IMG/VR virus record: IMGVR_UViG_3300027741_000102
Location: 1 to 48,708 of that record
Length of the DNA: 48,708 nt
DNA from: a virus
Direction: 5' to 3' (one strand)
Every line of letters starts with the position of its first letter. Positions within the stretch are counted from its first letter, which is position 1. This document shows, piece after piece, positions 25,023-30,784 of the stretch. A program made the translations under genes and the position numbers. The notes below the pieces were generated by a model, which was not told where the DNA came from, searched no databases, and was given only the letters and a program-made list of their open reading frames with translations.

Positions 25023-25235
25023 ATGAACCTGAAACAGTATTTTTTTGATAAGCCCCGTGGGTCAAAGGCTGCTATGGCGGCCAGTATTTGTGTCTCGCGG
25101 ACGTGGATGGCTTTGTTGATTGCTGGAAGCCGCCGCCCTAGCCCGGAGCTGGCGATAGCCATTGACCGGTATACCAACGGGGAAGTCTCTCGCCGGGATT
25201 TGCGCCCCGACATCTTTGGAGAAAATGATGCCTGA
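25023..25235 (+). CDS. YdaS-like Cro-type HTH regulator
   Basis: 70 residues from ATG 25023, with an ideal AAAGGAGG. SKAAMAASICVSRTWMALLI then RPSPELAIAIDRYTNGEVSR and RDLRPDIFG match YdaS-type Cro-like DNA-binding proteins: a short helix-turn-helix followed by the AIxIDRYTxGxVxRxxLRPDIF signature. It is the first rightward early gene and sits on the symmetric control region, which it probably represses. No partner repressor of CI type is seen, so a full lysogeny switch is not supported. Confidence 0.85.
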   Translation: MNLKQYFFDKPRGSKAAMAASICVSRTWMALLIAGSRRPSPELAIAIDRYTNGEVSRRDLRPDIFGENDA

Positions 25236-25506
25236 GTGCCTTGGCTCGCATTTGTGTGAACACGCGCCGTCGATGGTTACCCTCGAAGACGGATTTGTAG
25301 TGTGTAGCAGCTGTCCTGAATGGCGCAAAGAATGCGAAGCCAAGCGCCTGCTGACGTACCCGGTGGTGGCTCGTGCGGAGGCTTTCCGCGAGCGCGAGAA
25401 GATTCGTGGCGCTGAGGCCACTCACGACTTAAAGGGTATGGTTGAAAAACTGAGGGCGAAGCAAGCAGAACTCCGCCGGAAGAAGGCAGAGCAATGGTTA
25501 CGATAA
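25228..25506 (+). CDS. Small Cys-containing protein, DUF7696-like
   Basis: 92 residues; ATG 25228 is preferred because GGAG lies 6 bases upstream (ATG 25225 is only 3 bases away). CLGSHLCEHAPS, then VVCSSCPEWRKECEAKRLL and a long charged helix with AFREREKIRGAEATHDLKGM. The CxxC plus ExRxxCEAK segment and following KxRG helix recall the DUF7696 group near RusA genes in phages and prophages. Overlaps neighbouring genes on both sides, so expression is coupled. Function unknown. Confidence 0.6.
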   Translation: MPECLGSHLCEHAPSMVTLEDGFVVCSSCPEWRKECEAKRLLTYPVVARAEAFREREKIRGAEATHDLKGMVEKLRAKQAELRRKKAEQWLR

Positions 25507-25853
25507 TTCTGCCGTGGCCGCCTAGCATTAACACGTACTGGCGTTCATTCCGAGGCAGGGTTGTTCTGTCGAAGAAGGGCGTTGACTATCGCAAGGCCGT
25601 CTGCGAACAGATTGCTGAACAGGCTGTTGGCAAGTTCGGCAGTGAAAAGATTGAGATGTCGATTGAGGCGTTTCGTCCGGACAATCGGAAGAGGGACTTA
25701 GACAATATCCTCAAGAGCGTACTGGATTCGCTGGCTCATGCCGGCGTGTATGACGACGACTCCCAGATTCACAAACTGACTGTGTTCTGGGGGCCTCACG
25801 TTGGTGGTTACGCGAAAGTGAGGATTTCATGCTTATCTGGTTCAACCTTTTAG
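25494..25853 (+). CDS. rusA: RusA-family Holliday junction resolvase
   Basis: 119 residues. ILPWPPSINTYWRSFRGRVV is the typical RusA opening, RPDNRKRDLDNILKSVLDSL provides the metal-binding Asp68 and Asp70 with Lys74, and HAGVYDDDSQIHKL the final acidic cluster. Length equals that of the lambdoid enzymes. It would resolve four-way or branched DNA before packaging. Overlaps the upstream gene by 13 bases and the next small gene by 25. Confidence 0.92.
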   Translation: MVTIILPWPPSINTYWRSFRGRVVLSKKGVDYRKAVCEQIAEQAVGKFGSEKIEMSIEAFRPDNRKRDLDNILKSVLDSLAHAGVYDDDSQIHKLTVFWGPHVGGYAKVRISCLSGSTF

Positions 25854-25987
25854 TTCTGTTCAACGGTCAAGTCTTTTGGTTAGGTGCATACGAAACGCAG
25901 GAAGAGTGTCAGATTCATCAAAAAGAGTTTGAGGCGGCTAACCCCGGAGTGGCGTGGTGCCCCTTTGTAAAAGTGGAGAAGACATGA
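25829..25987 (+). CDS. Small protein with hydrophobic N-terminus
   Basis: 52 residues: MLIWFNLLVLFNGQVFWLGA, YETQEECQIHQKEFEAANPG, VAWCPFVKVEKT. A short hydrophobic start precedes a TQEECQ helix and a second Cys, a format seen in small phage proteins that may be periplasmic with one disulfide. It overlaps rusA by 25 bases and its TGA overlaps the next ATG, which supports it being real. Confidence 0.6.
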   Translation: MLIWFNLLVLFNGQVFWLGAYETQEECQIHQKEFEAANPGVAWCPFVKVEKT

Positions 25988-26307
25988 AAATTGACCCGCA
26001 CAAGGCGGTGGACTTTATCCTTGAAAACGCGAAAGACTTTGCTGCGGCGAAGGCTCAAAGAATCTACCTCGAGGAGTTCCGCAAGTCGAAGAAGGCTCTT
26101 TTGATGAAGGAGTCTTTTGAGGAGACGGTCGGAGCACAAGAACGTGAAGCCTACGCTCACGTAGAGTACAGAGAACTACTGAAGGGCCTGAAAGAGGCCA
26201 TTGAAATCGAGGAGAAACTCCGGTGGGACTTAATCGCAGCCCAAGCAAGAATCGATGTCTGGCGAAGTCAAGAAGCCTCAAATCGGTCCGAAGGAAGAGT
26301 CCTGTAA
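25984..26307 (+). CDS. Conserved helical early protein
   Basis: 107 residues from ATG 25984 (ATGA overlap). KAQRIYLEEFRKSKKALLMK, then AQEREAYAHVEYRELLKGLK and EEKLRWDLIAAQARIDVWRS is a well-conserved pattern in early regions of proteobacterial phages and prophages. Highly charged and fully helical. Its function is not known to me; proximity to RusA and an HNH-type nuclease suggests a recombination role. Confidence 0.75.
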   Translation: MKIDPHKAVDFILENAKDFAAAKAQRIYLEEFRKSKKALLMKESFEETVGAQEREAYAHVEYRELLKGLKEAIEIEEKLRWDLIAAQARIDVWRSQEASNRSEGRVL

Positions 26308-26333
26308 AAATCATCCCGGTATCCGAAGAGTCG

Positions 26334-26561
26334 ATGTGCATCTCCGAGGTCTATCTGGGTGTTCTGAAACGCGGTGACTTTCCGGTTAAAAAAGTTTTGA
26401 TGAAGACCATCACAGGTCAAGTCGAGAGGGAAGTCTACAAACTTCATATTTGGGATAAGAAGCCTGTTGGGGTGTTTGCTGACACCATCACAGGGTCCCT
26501 CTTCAACTGGCAGGGCAAGTGTCTGTCCTCAACGCAACGTCGAATCGTGCGGTGGCTATGA
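26334..26561 (+). CDS. Small conserved early protein
   Basis: 75 residues from ATG 26334; upstream in-frame start codons lie inside the preceding gene. VLKRGDFPVKKVLMKTITGQ, then EVYKLHIWDKKPVGVFADTI and GKCLSSTQRRIVRWL. It reads as a small beta-rich domain ending in an Arg-rich helix. Start choice is uncertain because no strong ribosome binding site is visible. The stop overlaps the next ATG (ATGA). Function unknown. Confidence 0.55.
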   Translation: MCISEVYLGVLKRGDFPVKKVLMKTITGQVEREVYKLHIWDKKPVGVFADTITGSLFNWQGKCLSSTQRRIVRWL

Positions 26562-26848
26562 ACTATCGGAACAGGAAGTTACTTGACGCCGCTAGAGACC
26601 AGCCCTGTATGCACTGTGGGATTCAGGACGGTACTGTGGTGGCTGCGCACTCTAATTGGAGTCGCCATGGCAAGGGGATGTCTATCAAGGCCCATGACTG
26701 CTTCATAGCCTTCTTGTGTAGTAGTTGTCATCACGAGATTGACCAAGGCTCCAAACTCTCAAGGGTCGAGCGTCAACAGCTTTGGCAGGATGCCTTTGAG
26801 AAGACCTTGCTACATTTGTGGCAAACCGAACGGCTGACAATCAAATGA
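26558..26848 (+). CDS. YbcO / DUF1364-like nuclease (HNH-type)
   Basis: 96 residues from ATG 26558. RKLLDAARDQPCMHCGIQDG, VVAAHSNWSRHGKGMSIKAH, then FLCSSCHHEIDQG and WQDAFEKTLLHLWQTERL follow the YbcO family (DUF1364): two CxxC zinc-binding pairs, an AHxN core with His, and SSCHHEID. YbcO is a phage/prophage ssDNA endonuclease located with recombination genes, as here with rusA. Overlaps neighbours by ATGA at both ends. Confidence 0.8.
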   Translation: MNYRNRKLLDAARDQPCMHCGIQDGTVVAAHSNWSRHGKGMSIKAHDCFIAFLCSSCHHEIDQGSKLSRVERQQLWQDAFEKTLLHLWQTERLTIK

Positions 26849-27222
26849 GAATTTCCGCCGTGATGAGAAACCCAAAAGCCGCCCACATTGACTTCACGCC
26901 TTTCGTGGGAATGATTGAGTCAAACCCTAAGTTCCTGCCTAGCAATTTAGATATGGTTATGGAGCGTTTTGGGAGCTTTCTGGTGGCTGAATGGAAGCGC
27001 CCGGGGGAGACTATCAAGATAGGCCAGCAACGCCTCCTAGAGGCTCTAGCGAAGGTTCCTGACTTCACTGTACTCATCATCACTGGCAACACGGATGATG
27101 GCTTGAATGTGGCTGCTGTTCACCGGGTCATGCCAGACGGAAGTTTAAAGTTTGTCTGTGACTCACCGGATGAACTGCTGGTCCGTATGCAGGACTGGTA
27201 CGAAAAAGTAAGCGGGCCGTAG
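26845..27222 (+). CDS. PD-(D/E)XK-like nuclease-fold protein
   Basis: 125 residues from ATG 26845 (ATGA overlap). LPSNLDMVMERFGSFLVAEW followed by KRPGETIKIGQQRLLEAL gives the PD-(D/E)XK order: Asp in SNLDMV, the E-x-K of AEWKRP, and the GQQRLLEAL helix, as in small VRR-NUC-like and phage endonucleases. The remainder (VLIITGNTDDGLNVAAVHRV) completes the alpha/beta core. It forms a recombination cassette with RusA and the YbcO-like nuclease. The stop codon lies inside the terminator stem. Confidence 0.65.
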   Translation: MRISAVMRNPKAAHIDFTPFVGMIESNPKFLPSNLDMVMERFGSFLVAEWKRPGETIKIGQQRLLEALAKVPDFTVLIITGNTDDGLNVAAVHRVMPDGSLKFVCDSPDELLVRMQDWYEKVSGP

Positions 27223-27234
27223 CCCGCTATTTTT
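27211..27234. terminator. Bidirectional rho-independent terminator
   Basis: Perfect 7-bp stem AGCGGGC (27211-27217) / GCCCGCT (27222-27228) with loop CGTA, followed rightward by ATTTTT. On the other strand the same stem is followed by TACTTTTT. It therefore ends both the rightward early operon and the leftward acidic gene at 27234-27434. Confidence 0.85.
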
Positions 27235-27434
27235 CAAGCTGCTTCTTGTTCGTCTTCGTCGTCGTCAAAGTCTTCTTCATCATCAAGAACGTCGTCTTCA
27301 TCAATTTCGACGGCGTGCCACGATTCGGTGGTCTCGTCAGCATCGCGGTCAACCGCATCCTTGATAGCGTCAGAGGCGCTGTCTGCTTCAACCCAGTACT
27401 CGAAGCGGACGATGTTGGTGATATTCCAAAGCAT
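27234..27434 (-). CDS. Acidic small protein (NITNI..FEYWVEADSAxDA type)
   Basis: 66 residues from ATG 27434 with GGGAGA upstream. MLWNITNIVRFEYWVEADSA then a helix and a long run of Asp/Glu at the C-terminus. The opening is a ferredoxin-like beta-alpha unit seen in small phage proteins (WVEADSAxxA). The acidic tail could mimic DNA. It is an isolated leftward gene facing the rightward early operon, with which it shares a bidirectional terminator. Its own promoter must lie in 27435-27540. Confidence 0.75.
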   Translation of the reverse strand: MLWNITNIVRFEYWVEADSASDAIKDAVDRDADETTESWHAVEIDEDDVLDDEEDFDDDEDEQEAA

Positions 27435-27511
27435 AAAAGTCTCCCAGTTAGCGCGGATGCGCTTGTAAAGATTAAGGTCATTCTATGACTACAGCACTAC
27501 AAAAAAAGTTG

Positions 27512-27540
27512 TTGACGAGTCCAAAATGATACGTTATGGT
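27512..27540 (+). promoter_or_regulatory. Sigma70-type promoter upstream of candidate ncRNA
   Basis: TTGACG (27512-27517), spacer of exactly 17 bases, TATGGT (27535-27540). This is among the best consensus matches in the window. Expected transcript start is near 27547, immediately before the complementary segments described for the ncRNA and about 370 bases before the next start codon. Confidence 0.7.
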
Positions 27541-27546
27541 TCAGCC

Positions 27547-27900
27547 TGTCTGGGGTGGCACCTAGACACCGCGTTTAGGAAGACCCCAGTCTATTGATAG
27601 GGGCTTGTGTGGCACTGCAACACGTACCTAAACGCCGTGTTCTAGTGTTGCCCAAGCCAAGGGCCAAGCCTCTATCAGTACACTGGGGTTTTGCTTTTGG
27701 AAGACCGCTAGGCTTGTCGGCGAGATACGGCAGGGGTCTAGGGATACGCGCACTGTGGGGTTAGATTTGAGATGCGCGGGAGGTGGCGAAGCCAGAGCCT
27801 CTAATCGAACGTCTGGCGGGTGCTGTTGGCTCCGGCGTGGGTAGACAGTTGAAGGCACTTAGGGATTAGGCTAGGTGCGTTCCACCAGCATGGGTAGATA
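27547..27900 (+). ncRNA. Candidate structured noncoding RNA (unknown family)
   Basis: No credible gene lies in 27547-27919. Complementary segments found by eye: (a) 27562-27579 with 27627-27645, 17 of 18 pairs with one bulge; (b) 27580-27607 with 27665-27692, 27 of 28 pairs including three G.U; (c) CTGGGGT 27550-27556 with ACCCCAG 27583-27589, which competes with b; (d) CGCGCA 27747-27752 with TGCGCG 27773-27778; (e) GAGGTGGC/GCCA..CCTC 27780-27801 around a GAA loop; (f) 27808-27814 with 27843-27850; (g) GCACTTAG 27855-27862 with CTAGGTGC 27871-27878; (h) the same CTAGGTGC with GCACCTAG 27558-27565. Helices a and b interleave with no linker, so they cannot both form fully. I do not recognise tmRNA, RNase P RNA, a group I/II intron or a riboswitch. 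Confidence 0.5.
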
Positions 27901-27919
27901 TTACTAAGGATTAATAATA

Positions 27920-28093
27920 ATGAAGAAGTTTACTGAGTACCGTGCTCATGACTACCGGGTTCCTCGGTCGATGAAAGAGGCTTATGGTCGAGACGTTCCT
28001 CTGTTCATTGAAGAGAAACCTGTGTTTGATAAGACTGACGTTATCGTTTCTATTCTTTTGATGGGGATTGCAGCGTGCGCCTACATTGTTTGA
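27920..28093 (+). CDS. Small membrane protein downstream of the candidate ncRNA
   Basis: 57 residues: MKKFTEYRAHDYRVPRSMKE, AYGRDVPLFIEEKPVFDKTD, then a hydrophobic C-terminal segment VIVSILLMGIAACAYIV. Ribosome binding site TAAGGA lies 9 bases before the ATG. The YRVPRSMKEAYG motif is familiar from small phage proteins; the C-terminal tail would anchor it in the inner membrane. It is the first gene after the 370-base untranslated region, so the region may be its leader. Confidence 0.65.
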   Translation: MKKFTEYRAHDYRVPRSMKEAYGRDVPLFIEEKPVFDKTDVIVSILLMGIAACAYIV

Positions 28094-28227
28094 ATGTTTG
28101 GGAAGACAACCATTGTGTCCGGGGTGACCGAAAGTTCTGGTTGAACTTTGAGAAGACTGCCGGCTGGTACTCATTCACGATTCTGGGTTTCTGTTTTATT
28201 CTTTTGAAGAAACCCGAGAAGGATTGA
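28075..28227 (+). CDS. Possible small membrane-associated protein
   Basis: 50 residues from GTG 28075, overlapping the previous gene by 19 bases. RLHCLNVWEDNHCVRGDRKF, WLNFEKTAGWYSFTILGFCF, ILLKKPEKD: an aromatic/hydrophobic segment followed by a basic end. The reading frame overlaps the 3-prime end of the convergent metallophosphoesterase gene by 32 bases. Composition looks protein-like, but the GTG start and size make it uncertain. Confidence 0.4.
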   Translation: MRLHCLNVWEDNHCVRGDRKFWLNFEKTAGWYSFTILGFCFILLKKPEKD

Positions 28228-29359
28228 CGATTGTTCTAGCGTACTCTCCGAAGTCACGGTGATACGTAATACATTGAGCGTCACGTTGAGACCTGTATCC
28301 GGCGTTGTGTGCCCAGAGGTCTGATGGTTGTAAGACTCGATGGGTTTCGACTGATACACCCGGTAGGTCTTTGAGAGTCTTGTGGTGGATGTGTCCTAGA
28401 TGTGCATACCTGTGTGTACATTCACCCCACATCGCAGGCTTGTCGGCTGCCATGATTCCTAGCATCTGTTCTGTTTTAACTGTGTCCCCGTGGGTGGCGG
28501 CAATCATTACTTTGCCGAACTGTTTGAAATAGAACTTGTTGGCTGATGTCTCAACGTAGACTCGAGGTTCGTTTTCGTAAGCGACCTGTAGCCACAGCGA
28601 AAGGTCGATTGCGGAATAGTCGTCATGATTTCCGATGATGTTCCAGACACTGACTTTTTCATGTTTATGCAGAGACATCCGAATCATCTCTCGCAGTATC
28701 CTGAAACCTACTTTTCTAACCTTCTGGTAACGTCCATCGACGTCAAGGTGGTGCCCGCTTCTAAGTGTTCTATTCTGACCATCGTCGGAGTGGAAGTAAT
28801 CACCGAGATTGAGGATGATGGCCTCTGATGCAGCTGGTGACCTTTCAACCAAATCGTCATGCGCCCGGAGGAAAATTGATTCTGCCTTCTGAAGGTCGTG
28901 GTCTTCACCGACTTCCTCGTGCCATGTACGCTGACCGATGTGTGGGTCGCCATAGATGTAGACTGACAGCAGTGACTGGTCGCAGGCTTCAGTTGGTAAG
29001 TGCGTTGGTGTGACTCTGATGATGTCTTCTTTGAATGCTTCGAGAAACGCTTGTTTGATATCTTCCGAGTTCTGATGGTCTTCTCTAGTCTTTACCCACT
29101 GGCCGCGTACTTTTCCATCCTCGGAGTAGTAGGTCGATACGCCTTTCACGACGTAGCCCGGTGGAATCCCATGAATCAAATCATGCTCTGGACTCATCCC
29201 ACGTCGTGCAGCCCGGAGTCTAACTCTCTGAAGACCGCGCTCAATTGCTCGAGTCGATATCCCAAGGGCTTGAGCCGCCTTAGATTGAGTGCCGTGCTCT
29301 TCAATCGCATCCAGCATCTCATGCTCTCGCACGGTCGCAAATTCACGTAAGTGGTTCAT
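28196..29359 (-). CDS. HTH plus metallophosphoesterase protein
   Basis: 387 residues. N-terminus EEHGTQSKAAQALGISTRAI is a helix-turn-helix (about 19-42). A calcineurin-like phosphoesterase domain follows with the ordered metal motifs GDPHIGQ, NLGDYFHS, GNHDDY, THGD and GHIHHK. Phage proteins of this build resemble Mre11/SbcD-type nucleases or phosphodiesterases with a DNA-binding head. The gene is alone on the minus strand between rightward units, overlapping a small convergent ORF at its end and divergent from 29430-29597. The substrate is unknown. Confidence 0.8.
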   Translation of the reverse strand: MNHLREFATVREHEMLDAIEEHGTQSKAAQALGISTRAIERGLQRVRLRAARRGMSPEHDLIHGIPPGYVVKGVSTYYSEDGKVRGQWVKTREDHQNSEDIKQAFLEAFKEDIIRVTPTHLPTEACDQSLLSVYIYGDPHIGQRTWHEEVGEDHDLQKAESIFLRAHDDLVERSPAASEAIILNLGDYFHSDDGQNRTLRSGHHLDVDGRYQKVRKVGFRILREMIRMSLHKHEKVSVWNIIGNHDDYSAIDLSLWLQVAYENEPRVYVETSANKFYFKQFGKVMIAATHGDTVKTEQMLGIMAADKPAMWGECTHRYAHLGHIHHKTLKDLPGVSVETHRVLQPSDLWAHNAGYRSQRDAQCITYHRDFGEYARTIVNPSRVSSKE

Positions 29360-29429
29360 CTGTCACCCCAAAGCCAAAGTAAACACATACTTAACTGCAA
29401 TTATTGCCAACATACTACAAGGGTAAAAA

Positions 29430-29597
29430 ATGGAACAAGATTGGAGCGCATATCTCATCAAGGCTGAGACTCTCATCCGTCGAGCCACCGAAGATTTGAA
29501 CGCCAAGAATTGGAAGCGTGCCGACGAAGAGCTGGCCGACATCGTCCACAACGCCCGCATGGCCCGTTTCTGGCTAGCCAACTCCAACAAGTTGTAA
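29430..29597 (+). CDS. Small helical protein
   Basis: 55 residues: MEQDWSAYLIKAETLIRRAT, EDLNAKNWKRADEELADIVH, NARMARFWLANSNKL. A two-helix amphipathic protein with regular spacing, common in phage accessory regions. Its TAA lies within the first half-site of promoter element R1. Function unknown. Confidence 0.65.
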   Translation: MEQDWSAYLIKAETLIRRATEDLNAKNWKRADEELADIVHNARMARFWLANSNKL

Positions 29598-29660
29598 CAA
29601 AAGATTCAACTACACAGGGATTGTGTGTGAGATAGTTACATCACGGCGATGTGCCGGACA
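29593..29660 (+). promoter_or_regulatory. Promoter element R1 (extended -10, internal palindrome)
   Basis: From 29593 this element matches 32773 onward with only five differences in about 55 bases. Shared parts: TGTAAC (29593-29598) and GTTACA (29635-29640) as outer inverted repeat; palindrome ACACA-GGGAT-TGTGT (29612-29626); TGAGATAGT (29628-29636), an extended -10; then ACGG and CCGGACAG. There is no -35 match, so an activator at the palindrome is likely. It precedes 29678-30245. Confidence 0.6.
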
Positions 29661-29677
29661 GAGAAAAGGATAGACAG

Positions 29678-29962
29678 ATGGACCGCACTCTTACTCAAGT
29701 TGACGAGCTTGGTGTTCTGCTAGCTCAAATCAAGGACCTCGAGGCTCAAGCTGAAGCCATCAAGGACCAGCTCAAGGATGTTGCTAGCGCCGGTGGCCCC
29801 ACCGTGTTCGAGGGCAACTTTTTCAAGTCCACCTACGTTGAGGCTAACCGCTCGACAGTGGACTGGAAGACTCTGGCCTCAGAGTTCAACATCCCTGCTG
29901 ATGCGATTGCTCGTCACACCAAGACGACTGCAGTGTTCTCAATCAAGACCACCAGCCGCTGA
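29678..29962 (+). CDS. Conserved coiled-coil phage protein
   Basis: 94 residues from ATG 29678 (AAAGGA 9 bases upstream). QIKDLEAQAEAIKDQLKDVA is a coiled coil, followed by FEGNFFKSTYVEANRSTVDW and the closing KTLASEFNIP, TKTTAVFSIK. This helix-plus-beta format is widespread among short phage proteins of T7-like and other podoviruses. First gene behind element R1. Function not known to me. Confidence 0.75.
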   Translation: MDRTLTQVDELGVLLAQIKDLEAQAEAIKDQLKDVASAGGPTVFEGNFFKSTYVEANRSTVDWKTLASEFNIPADAIARHTKTTAVFSIKTTSR

Positions 29963-29972
29963 GGGGGATGAC

Positions 29973-30245
29973 ATGACTACTACCCGCTGGTTTGCTGAAG
30001 AGCAGTTTGACAACAGAGAGTCGCTTGGCATCGTTCTGTTTGACCAATACCGTCAGCCGATTGCCAATTTCTCTGGGATTGGCTACCCCGACTTTGCCAA
30101 CGCCAAGCTGTGCGCTGCTGCACCCGACCTGCTGGCGGCTTGCATCGAGGCAACTGCAATCTTCGACAACTACCCACAGACGCAAGAGCTGGTCGGCACT
30201 TATCAAGTGCTGATGTCCGCCATTGCCAAGGCAACTACAAACTAA
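29973..30245 (+). CDS. Conserved small phage protein (AAAPDLLAA type)
   Basis: 90 residues from ATG 29973 with GAGGGGG upstream. FDQYRQPIANFSGIGYPDFA, then NAKLCAAAPDLLAACIEATA. The (A)NAxLCAAAPDLLAAC motif recurs in many small phage proteins, where a beta hairpin is followed by this helix. Ends just before a UUCG hairpin. Function unknown. Confidence 0.75.
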   Translation: MTTTRWFAEEQFDNRESLGIVLFDQYRQPIANFSGIGYPDFANAKLCAAAPDLLAACIEATAIFDNYPQTQELVGTYQVLMSAIAKATTN

Positions 30246-30249
30246 CACC

Positions 30250-30268
30250 GGGGGCTTCGGCCCCCTTT
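30250..30268 (+). terminator. UUCG-loop hairpin between genes
   Basis: GGGGGC (30250-30255), TTCG, GCCCCC (30260-30265), then TTT. The stem is very stable but the T-run is short, so it may be a weak terminator or a 3-prime end protector. One of seven UNCG-loop hairpins in this window. Confidence 0.6.
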
Positions 30269-30278
30269 GGAGAGCGAA

Positions 30279-30485
30279 ATGGAATTCAAAGGACAAAAGA
30301 TTAAGTACGACAGCATCCGCCTCAACGGCATCCTGAACTGGTCAAACGGTCAGCTGGCTGATGCATTCATCGTCTACGCCGAGTATGAGAACGGTACCCT
30401 ACTCACCGAGGATGAACTCGATGAGCTAGGCCAGACCAGCGAGGCCGATGAGGCCATCTACGAAATCCAACTTAGCAAGAGATAA
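30279..30485 (+). CDS. Small acidic hypothetical protein
   Basis: 68 residues from ATG 30279 (GGAGAGCG upstream). KIKYDSIRLNGILNWSNGQL then AFIVYAEYENGTLLTEDELD and a closing acidic helix. It resembles a small DNA-mimic-like or accessory protein, but I do not recognise a family. The gap to the next gene is 4 bases, so they share a transcript. Confidence 0.6.
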   Translation: MEFKGQKIKYDSIRLNGILNWSNGQLADAFIVYAEYENGTLLTEDELDELGQTSEADEAIYEIQLSKR

Positions 30486-30489
30486 AAAA

Positions 30490-30675
30490 ATGACTTATGC
30501 CGAGACCGACATCGTTTACTGCTACTGGCTGAAGACCGTCCAGTTCGTGCCGCACTACGTCAAGGAAGGTGTTTACGTTGCGCCCGGCGGAATTTACCGC
30601 ACTGAAGAGTGGCTGCGCGAAAACAACGCTAAAAGGGCTATAGACCAGCTCTGGCCGCGACACTGGATGAAGTAA
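30490..30675 (+). CDS. Small aromatic-rich hypothetical protein
   Basis: 61 residues from ATG 30490. TDIVYCYWLKTVQFVPHYVK, EGVYVAPGGIYRTEEWLREN, then KRAIDQLWPRHWMK. Many Tyr/Trp residues in a mixed alpha/beta arrangement. The gene ends 5 bases before a strong terminator. Function not recognised. Confidence 0.6.
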   Translation: MTYAETDIVYCYWLKTVQFVPHYVKEGVYVAPGGIYRTEEWLRENNAKRAIDQLWPRHWMK

Positions 30676-30680
30676 CCCAC

Positions 30681-30708
30681 AGGCCCTTCGGGGCCTTAAT
30701 TTTTTTTC
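30681..30708 (+). terminator. Rho-independent terminator with UUCG loop
   Basis: AGGCCC (30681-30686), TTCG, GGGCCT (30691-30696), then TAATTTTTTTT. Perfect 6-bp stem with a long T-run; the strongest terminator in the accessory region. It ends the R1-driven unit directly before the promoter at 30718. Confidence 0.9.
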
Positions 30709-30717
30709 ATCTAAGTG

Positions 30718-30746
30718 TTGACATCGAGGATTGTGTAACTTAGGAT
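30718..30746 (+). promoter_or_regulatory. Sigma70-type promoter (R3)
   Basis: TTGACA (30718-30723), 17 bases, TAGGAT (30741-30746). Within and after it lie GGATTGTGT, ACGG and CCGGACAG in the same order as in elements R1 and R2, so it seems to be a relative with a consensus -35 instead of the palindrome. It precedes 30785-32684. Confidence 0.75.
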
Positions 30747-30784
30747 TACCTAACGGTCACTTGAGACCGGACAGCGAGGACGAA

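Noticed and set aside
24918-25235. Complete lysogeny switch
   Set aside because: The YdaS-like gene and symmetric operator suggest a switch, but no CI-like repressor, integrase, excisionase or attachment site was recognised in the window.
26254-26376. 40-codon rightward ORF between 25984-26307 and 26334-26561
   Set aside because: It overlaps both neighbours in another frame, has no clear ribosome binding site, and the flanking frames have better protein-like patterns.
27628-27858. 76-codon minus-strand ORF inside the candidate ncRNA
   Set aside because: No ribosome binding site, composition rich in Pro/Ser/Ala, and it coincides with strongly self-complementary DNA downstream of a rightward promoter.
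27547-27900. tmRNA, RNase P RNA, group I/II intron or known riboswitch
   Set aside because: I could not find a tRNA-like end, the conserved RNase P core, intron core sequences or domain V, nor a familiar aptamer. Only a covariance-model search can exclude them fully.
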